This document shows positions 6,023-9,251 of a DNA stretch of 9,251 nt, in pieces; the first letter of the stretch is position 1, and each line of letters begins with the position of its first letter. Below the pieces are notes generated by a model, which saw only the letters and a program-made list of their open reading frames with translations, was not told the DNA's origin and made no database searches. The translations under genes were made by a program, and so were the position numbers. The stretch comes from Tannerella sp. GTDB taxonomy: Bacteria; Bacteroidota; Bacteroidia; Bacteroidales; Tannerellaceae. The stretch covers positions 1 through 9,251 of the forward strand of contig JAITHS010000295.1 of assembly GCA_031279875.1 (NCBI GenBank), in the 5' to 3' direction.

Positions 6023-6174
6023 CAACCCTTGCAGTGGTTTCAGACCCTGCAAGCGGTTTGCAACCCTTGCAGCGGTTTCAGACCCTGCAAGCGGTTTTCA
6101 ACCCTTGCAGTGGTTTGGTCTGTGGCAGGTTCTTTCTCAACCGCTTGCAGGGTTTTCAACCGCTGCAAGGGTTT
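6023..6174. repeat. Array of 38-bp hairpin-forming repeats with an inverted half
   Basis: Two alternating units make up the array. Unit A, CAACCCTTGCAGyGGTTT, is at 6023-6040, 6061-6078 and 6099-6116. Unit B, CAGACCCTGCAAGCGGTTT, is at 6041-6059 and 6079-6097 (identical copies). A+B plus one base repeats with a 38-base period for 2.5 copies. A degenerate stretch (6117-6137) separates these from two inverted units: B reversed (6138-6156) and A reversed (6157-6174). Within each A+B pair AACCC-TTGCAG pairs with CTGCAA-GCGGTT, with one bulge, and GGT/ACC closes inside. Each pair therefore folds into one long stem, and the inverted pair does too. Each unit alone is nearly palindromic around TGCA. 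Size, dyad structure and position between converging genes recall REP/BIME elements. I do not recognise the family. Confidence 0.88.
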
Positions 6175-6195
6175 GGGGTACGGTTCTCTCAACTC

Positions 6196-7743
6196 TCAAC
6201 TATTTTTTTGCGGTTTGCCGGGGGTGCTGCGCCCGTTACGAATATATCCGTTCAGAATATTTCGCAACTTATCAACCACTTCCGGATGTTCGGCATAAAC
6301 ATTAGTTGTTTCTGCCGGATCGTTTTTGATATTATACAGTTGAATTTCCGGAAGCGTTGCTATCGCTGTCGTATCTCTGTCGGGGCGCGGATAGCTCCAT
6401 CCGCCCGAACTCGGCGCCAGCAAAAGTTTCCATTCGCCGCTTCGTATCGTGAAATTGCCGTTAATAGAATGATGTACGGTCGCTTCGCGGACAATTTTTT
6501 TATCAGTGTCAATACCGTTTTGAATATCCTCAAATGTTGGAAACAGAATTGGCGACAGGTCGTAACTATCCTCGCCCTCATCATCCTTTACGGTATATCC
6601 TGTCATTGAAGCAAAAGTAGAGAAGAAATCCGTCAAGCAGACAGTTTGATTTATTTTCCTGTGTTTGAGCAATTTACCCCACGTCATGATACACGGAATA
6701 CGATGTCCGCCTTCATAAAGGTCGGCTTTATGTCCCCTGTAAATGCAACTCGGATTATGCCCTAAAGCCTGTAAGTCCTCAATATTGGCAGCAGGGCTGC
6801 AACCGTTGTCGGATGTAAATACGATAAGAGTATTATCATATAACCCATTGTCTTGTAGTGCTTTAACAATTCTGCCAACCATAAAATCAACTTCCATGAC
6901 AAAGTCGCCGTAAGGATTCAACCCCGATTTACCGGCAAAATTTTCAGACGGCAGTATCGGCGTATGCGGCGCCGGCAACGGCAGATAGAGGTAGAAATAC
7001 TTGTTATCAGATTGATTTTCAATATATTCTACCGCCTTATCAACGAGATGAGACAGCGTATTACGGTGGTTAAAATCGGAGGCAGTAGGACCTTCGCGCC
7101 ACATCTGCATCCCTTTGCCGGAAGTTTTACGGTCTGGCAAAGCCGTCGGCATATTATTTTCCACATAAACATAAGGTGGCATGTCGAGCGATGCGGAAAA
7201 ACCGTAAAAATAGTCGAAACCGAGCGAAACAGGTCCGTCGGTAATTGGTTTTGAGAAGTTTACGCTGTCATTACCTTTTTTGATATTGTCCCACGTCCAT
7301 CCTAAATGCCACTTGCCGATGCAGGCGGTGTTGTAACCGGATTTTTTAAGCATCGACGCCATTGTAGTACGCGACGAGGGTATCAGCGGCGGGCTATATC
7401 CGTTTAGGACGCCCTTTTTGAGCTTTGAACGCCAGTTGTAACGCCCTGTCAGGATACCGTAACGAGTAGGTGTTGAGACCGACGAACTGCTGTGGCAGTC
7501 GGTAAACACAACGCCATTATCGGCGAGGGCATCAATTGATGGGGTCTTGATTTTGGAGTTTTCGTTAAGCGCCGAAACATCTCCGTATCCCAAATCGTCT
7601 GCCAGAATAAACACGATGTTAGGCTGTTCGGTTTTCTTGGCGCCGTAACAGGTCAGCGCTGCAAGACCGGCGCCGAGTGTCAAAAACATCTTCGCTTTGA
7701 CACGTGCTTTGACGTCTTCAATATTGTATTCCATATCAATCAT
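6196..7743 (-). CDS. Exported serine-type sulfatase (family S1)
   Basis: The 515-residue protein is a type I sulfatase, which hydrolyses sulfate esters using a formylglycine made from Ser or Cys. The full active-site set is visible: Asp49-Asp50 in ADDLGYGD, the modification motif S-T-P-T-R (90-94) followed by YGILTGR, Lys144 and His146 in GKWHLG, His260 in APHTP, Asp312-Asn313 in SDNG, and Lys339 in [12 protein letters not shown]. Ser90 rather than Cys means activation would need the radical-SAM maturase (anSME/AtsB type), which is not in this window. A hydrophobic segment (19-34, [16 protein letters not shown]) after a basic KARVKAK looks like a signal peptide with a long n-region; Cys32 does not sit in a good lipobox. 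The start at 7743 overlaps the rocD stop by 8 bases, and the Met at 7734 is an alternative. Substrate is unknown: a carbohydrate sulfate is typical in this phylum, and no polysaccharide-utilisation genes are adjacent. Confidence 0.93.
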   Translation of the reverse strand: MIDMEYNIEDVKARVKAKMFLTLGAGLAALTCYGAKKTEQPNIVFILADDLGYGDVSALNENSKIKTPSIDALADNGVVFTDCHSSSSVSTPTRYGILTGRYNWRSKLKKGVLNGYSPPLIPSSRTTMASMLKKSGYNTACIGKWHLGWTWDNIKKGNDSVNFSKPITDGPVSLGFDYFYGFSASLDMPPYVYVENNMPTALPDRKTSGKGMQMWREGPTASDFNHRNTLSHLVDKAVEYIENQSDNKYFYLYLPLPAPHTPILPSENFAGKSGLNPYGDFVMEVDFMVGRIVKALQDNGLYDNTLIVFTSDNGCSPAANIEDLQALGHNPSCIYRGHKADLYEGGHRIPCIMTWGKLLKHRKINQTVCLTDFFSTFASMTGYTVKDDEGEDSYDLSPILFPTFEDIQNGIDTDKKIVREATVHHSINGNFTIRSGEWKLLLAPSSGGWSYPRPDRDTTAIATLPEIQLYNIKNDPAETTNVYAEHPEVVDKLRNILNGYIRNGRSTPGKPQKNS

Positions 7744-8953
7744 TTTGACTTTTTAGAATTGCTTTTTGTATAATTTCCAGCGCTTCTCGCATCTGTTGTT
7801 CGGTTATTATCAGCGGCGGGGTAAAGCGTATTGTATGCTCATGGGTCGGCTTGGCAAGGAGACCGAAGTCTTTCATTTCTATACATACGTCCCATGCGCT
7901 TTTGCCGTGCAGCGGATTTATTGTTACGGCATTAAGCAGGCCTTTGCCGCGCACATCTCCTATAAGCGGCGAAGAACAACGGCGCATCTCTTTGCGGAAT
8001 ATCTCGCCCATTTTCATCGCATTATCGGCAAGAGCCTCATCTTTAACTACTTGCAGCGCTTCCATCGATACTGCGGCGGCTATCGGATTGCCACCGTATG
8101 TTGAGCCATGCTCACCCGGACGGATGGTAAGCATCACATCATCGTCGGCTAAAACGCACGATACCGGATACATACCTCCCGAAAGCGCCTTGCCGAGAAT
8201 GAGCAAATCAGGTCTTACATCCTCATAATCAACAGCCAGCATACGACCGGTGCGAGCTATGCCCGTCTGTATTTCGTCGGCAATAAATAGCGTTTGATAT
8301 TTATCGCACAGACATCTGGCTGTTTTGAGAAAACCGTCGTCGGGAATAATAACGCCCGCTTCGGCCTGTATCGGCTCAATGAGCAACGCCGCCACATCCG
8401 GTTGAGCGATAGCCTCTTCAAGCGCCGAGACGTCATTGAACGGAATTTTTATAAAACCACCGGTAAAAGGAGCGTAGTCGCAGTATGCGTCGGGGTCGCT
8501 CGACATCGAAACGATAGTAATCGTGCGTCCGTGAAAATTGTTGTTGCATACAACTGTTTTTGCTTTCCCGTCGGCTATTCCCTTCACTTTATATGCCCAT
8601 TTGCGGGCAAGTTTCAAGGCCGTCTCAACCCCTTCGGCGCCGGTATTCATCGGCAAAACCTTGTCATAGCCGAATAATGTTGTTATAAATTCTTCCCACT
8701 CGCCGAGACGGTCATTATAAAAAGCCCTTGAAGTCAAAGCCAGCCGTGAAGTTTGTTTAACTATGGCATTAACTAACCGTTCATGGCAATGTCCCTGATT
8801 TACAGCCGAATAAGATGACAAGAAGTCGAAATACTCTTTTCCGTCCACATCTTTAACAAACACACCCTTTCCTTGGGTCAACACAACCGGTAACGGATGA
8901 TAATTATGCGCTCCATAACGCTCTTCTCGCTCAATATATTCTTTTTGTGTCAT
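7736..8953 (-). CDS. rocD: Ornithine aminotransferase (ornithine--oxo-acid transaminase)
   Basis: This PLP enzyme transfers the delta-amino group of ornithine to 2-oxoglutarate, giving glutamate 5-semialdehyde and glutamate, and so links arginine/ornithine to proline and glutamate. The 405 residues are normal for the family. Class III aminotransferase features are all present: [12 protein letters not shown] (44-55, with the ornithine-site Tyr48), [17 protein letters not shown] (103-119), FHGRT (140-144, Arg143), EPIQAEAGV (193-201, Glu198, the counterpart of the human OAT switch residue), ADEIQTG (225-231, Asp226), the PLP lysine Lys255 in LGKALSGG, and GSTYGGNP (283-290). The tyrosine and the EPIQ-EAG pattern favour ornithine over acetylornithine as substrate. 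The gene starts 17 bases after the phosphohexomutase stop and overlaps the sulfatase start, so the three genes probably form one transcript. Confidence 0.94.
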   Translation of the reverse strand: MTQKEYIEREERYGAHNYHPLPVVLTQGKGVFVKDVDGKEYFDFLSSYSAVNQGHCHERLVNAIVKQTSRLALTSRAFYNDRLGEWEEFITTLFGYDKVLPMNTGAEGVETALKLARKWAYKVKGIADGKAKTVVCNNNFHGRTITIVSMSSDPDAYCDYAPFTGGFIKIPFNDVSALEEAIAQPDVAALLIEPIQAEAGVIIPDDGFLKTARCLCDKYQTLFIADEIQTGIARTGRMLAVDYEDVRPDLLILGKALSGGMYPVSCVLADDDVMLTIRPGEHGSTYGGNPIAAAVSMEALQVVKDEALADNAMKMGEIFRKEMRRCSSPLIGDVRGKGLLNAVTINPLHGKSAWDVCIEMKDFGLLAKPTHEHTIRFTPPLIITEQQMREALEIIQKAILKSQND

Positions 8954-8970
8954 ATAAATTAATCATATAA

Positions 8971-9251
8971 CTAAATCCCCAGCGTTTCGCGGATGGCGGC
9001 GATGCGTGCTGTGGTGATTGCTTCGGCTTCCGGGATTTCGGCGAGCGACGCTACCGGCTCGTGTACTTCGACGTAGAACTTTATTTTGGGTTCTGTGCCG
9101 GAAGGACGTATTGATATCTTTGTGCCGTTTTCGGTGTGATATTGCAATACGTTGGACGTGGTAGGCATAACGAGCGAAAACTCCTCATTATCAATGAAAC
9201 TGTACCCTTTGAGCGAAGCAAAGTCGTACATCATCGTTACTTTCGAGCCTG
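8971..9251 (-). CDS. Phosphoglucomutase/phosphomannomutase, C-terminal end only
   Basis: The reading frame runs off the right edge (through GSKVTMMYDF) and ends at TAG 8971-8973, leaving about 92 residues. The motif RPSGTEPKIKFYVEV is the phosphate-binding loop of the last domain in alpha-D-phosphohexomutases, which interconvert hexose 1- and 6-phosphates in the cytosol. The ending LAEIPEAEAITTARIAAIRETLGI is a normal C-terminal helix. The Ser-phosphate active site and the sugar-specificity loop lie outside the window, so glucose and mannose cannot be told apart, although the length of the loop context fits the PgcA-like enzymes of Bacteroidetes. It is the most upstream visible gene of the minus-strand operon with rocD and the sulfatase. 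Confidence 0.9.
   Translation of the reverse strand, partial: GSKVTMMYDFASLKGYSFIDNEEFSLVMPTTSNVLQYHTENGTKISIRPSGTEPKIKFYVEVHEPVASLAEIPEAEAITTARIAAIRETLGI

Noticed and set aside
6023..6174. CRISPR array
   Set aside because: The units abut one another with 0-1 base between them, there are no unique spacers of constant length, part of the array is inverted, and no cas gene is present.
5878..6609. Long plus-strand open frames (5878-6609, 5954-6298, 6009-6305) with repeated Leu-Gln-Pro-Leu-Gln-type peptides
   Set aside because: They are translations of the DNA hairpin repeats and of the antisense of the sulfatase. They start inside or just after rpsP and lie beyond its terminator, and they have no family features.
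7736..8953. Acetylornithine aminotransferase (argD)
   Set aside because: The YSAVNQGH segment with Tyr48 and the EPIQAEAG motif follow ornithine delta-aminotransferases more closely, and no arginine-biosynthesis neighbours are present.

Overview
The window looks like chromosomal DNA of an anaerobic Bacteroidota bacterium, probably order Bacteroidales. Three things suggest this. The promoter-like sites fit the Bacteroidetes -7 element TAnnTTTG. Starts are preceded by A/T-rich leaders rather than Shine-Dalgarno sequences. The gene families are typical: a bS16 with a long acidic/alanine-rich tail, a serine-type sulfatase, a PaaK-like ligase paired with a tandem-ACT protein, and a Tat/lipobox sugar isomerase. 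The order-level placement is inference; no rRNA is present.

Layout. Bases 1-814 (+) hold the last 27 codons of a membrane protein and a complete MotB/ZorB-like stator protein, which is A/T-rich compared with what follows. Bases 1008-3313 (+) form a tight cluster: an exported TIM-barrel sugar isomerase/epimerase, ATP-dependent phosphofructokinase (4-nt overlap) and an unidentified four-helix membrane protein. Tail to tail with this, bases 3320-5090 (-) carry a phenylacetate-CoA ligase-like enzyme followed by a tandem-ACT protein. A divergent intergenic region (5091-5243) has a -7-like element for each direction. Then comes rpsP (+, 5244-5948) with an intrinsic terminator. Bases 6023-6174 contain an array of quasi-palindromic hairpin repeats between convergent genes. 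The right end (6196-9251, -) reads as an operon: phosphohexomutase (C-terminal end only), ornithine aminotransferase and an exported sulfatase.

How the genes fit together. Most of the window is central and accessory metabolism: glycolytic commitment (pfkA), sugar-phosphate interconversion (phosphohexomutase), arginine/ornithine-glutamate semialdehyde metabolism (rocD), aryl-acid activation (paaK) and use of sulfated glycans outside the cytoplasm (sulfatase). The least ordinary items are the ion-driven stator gene with no flagellar genes visible, the 38-bp hairpin repeat array downstream of rpsP, and the roughly 150-residue tail on bS16. I found no complete new system. The best lead is the stator pair, most of whose partner lies left of the window.
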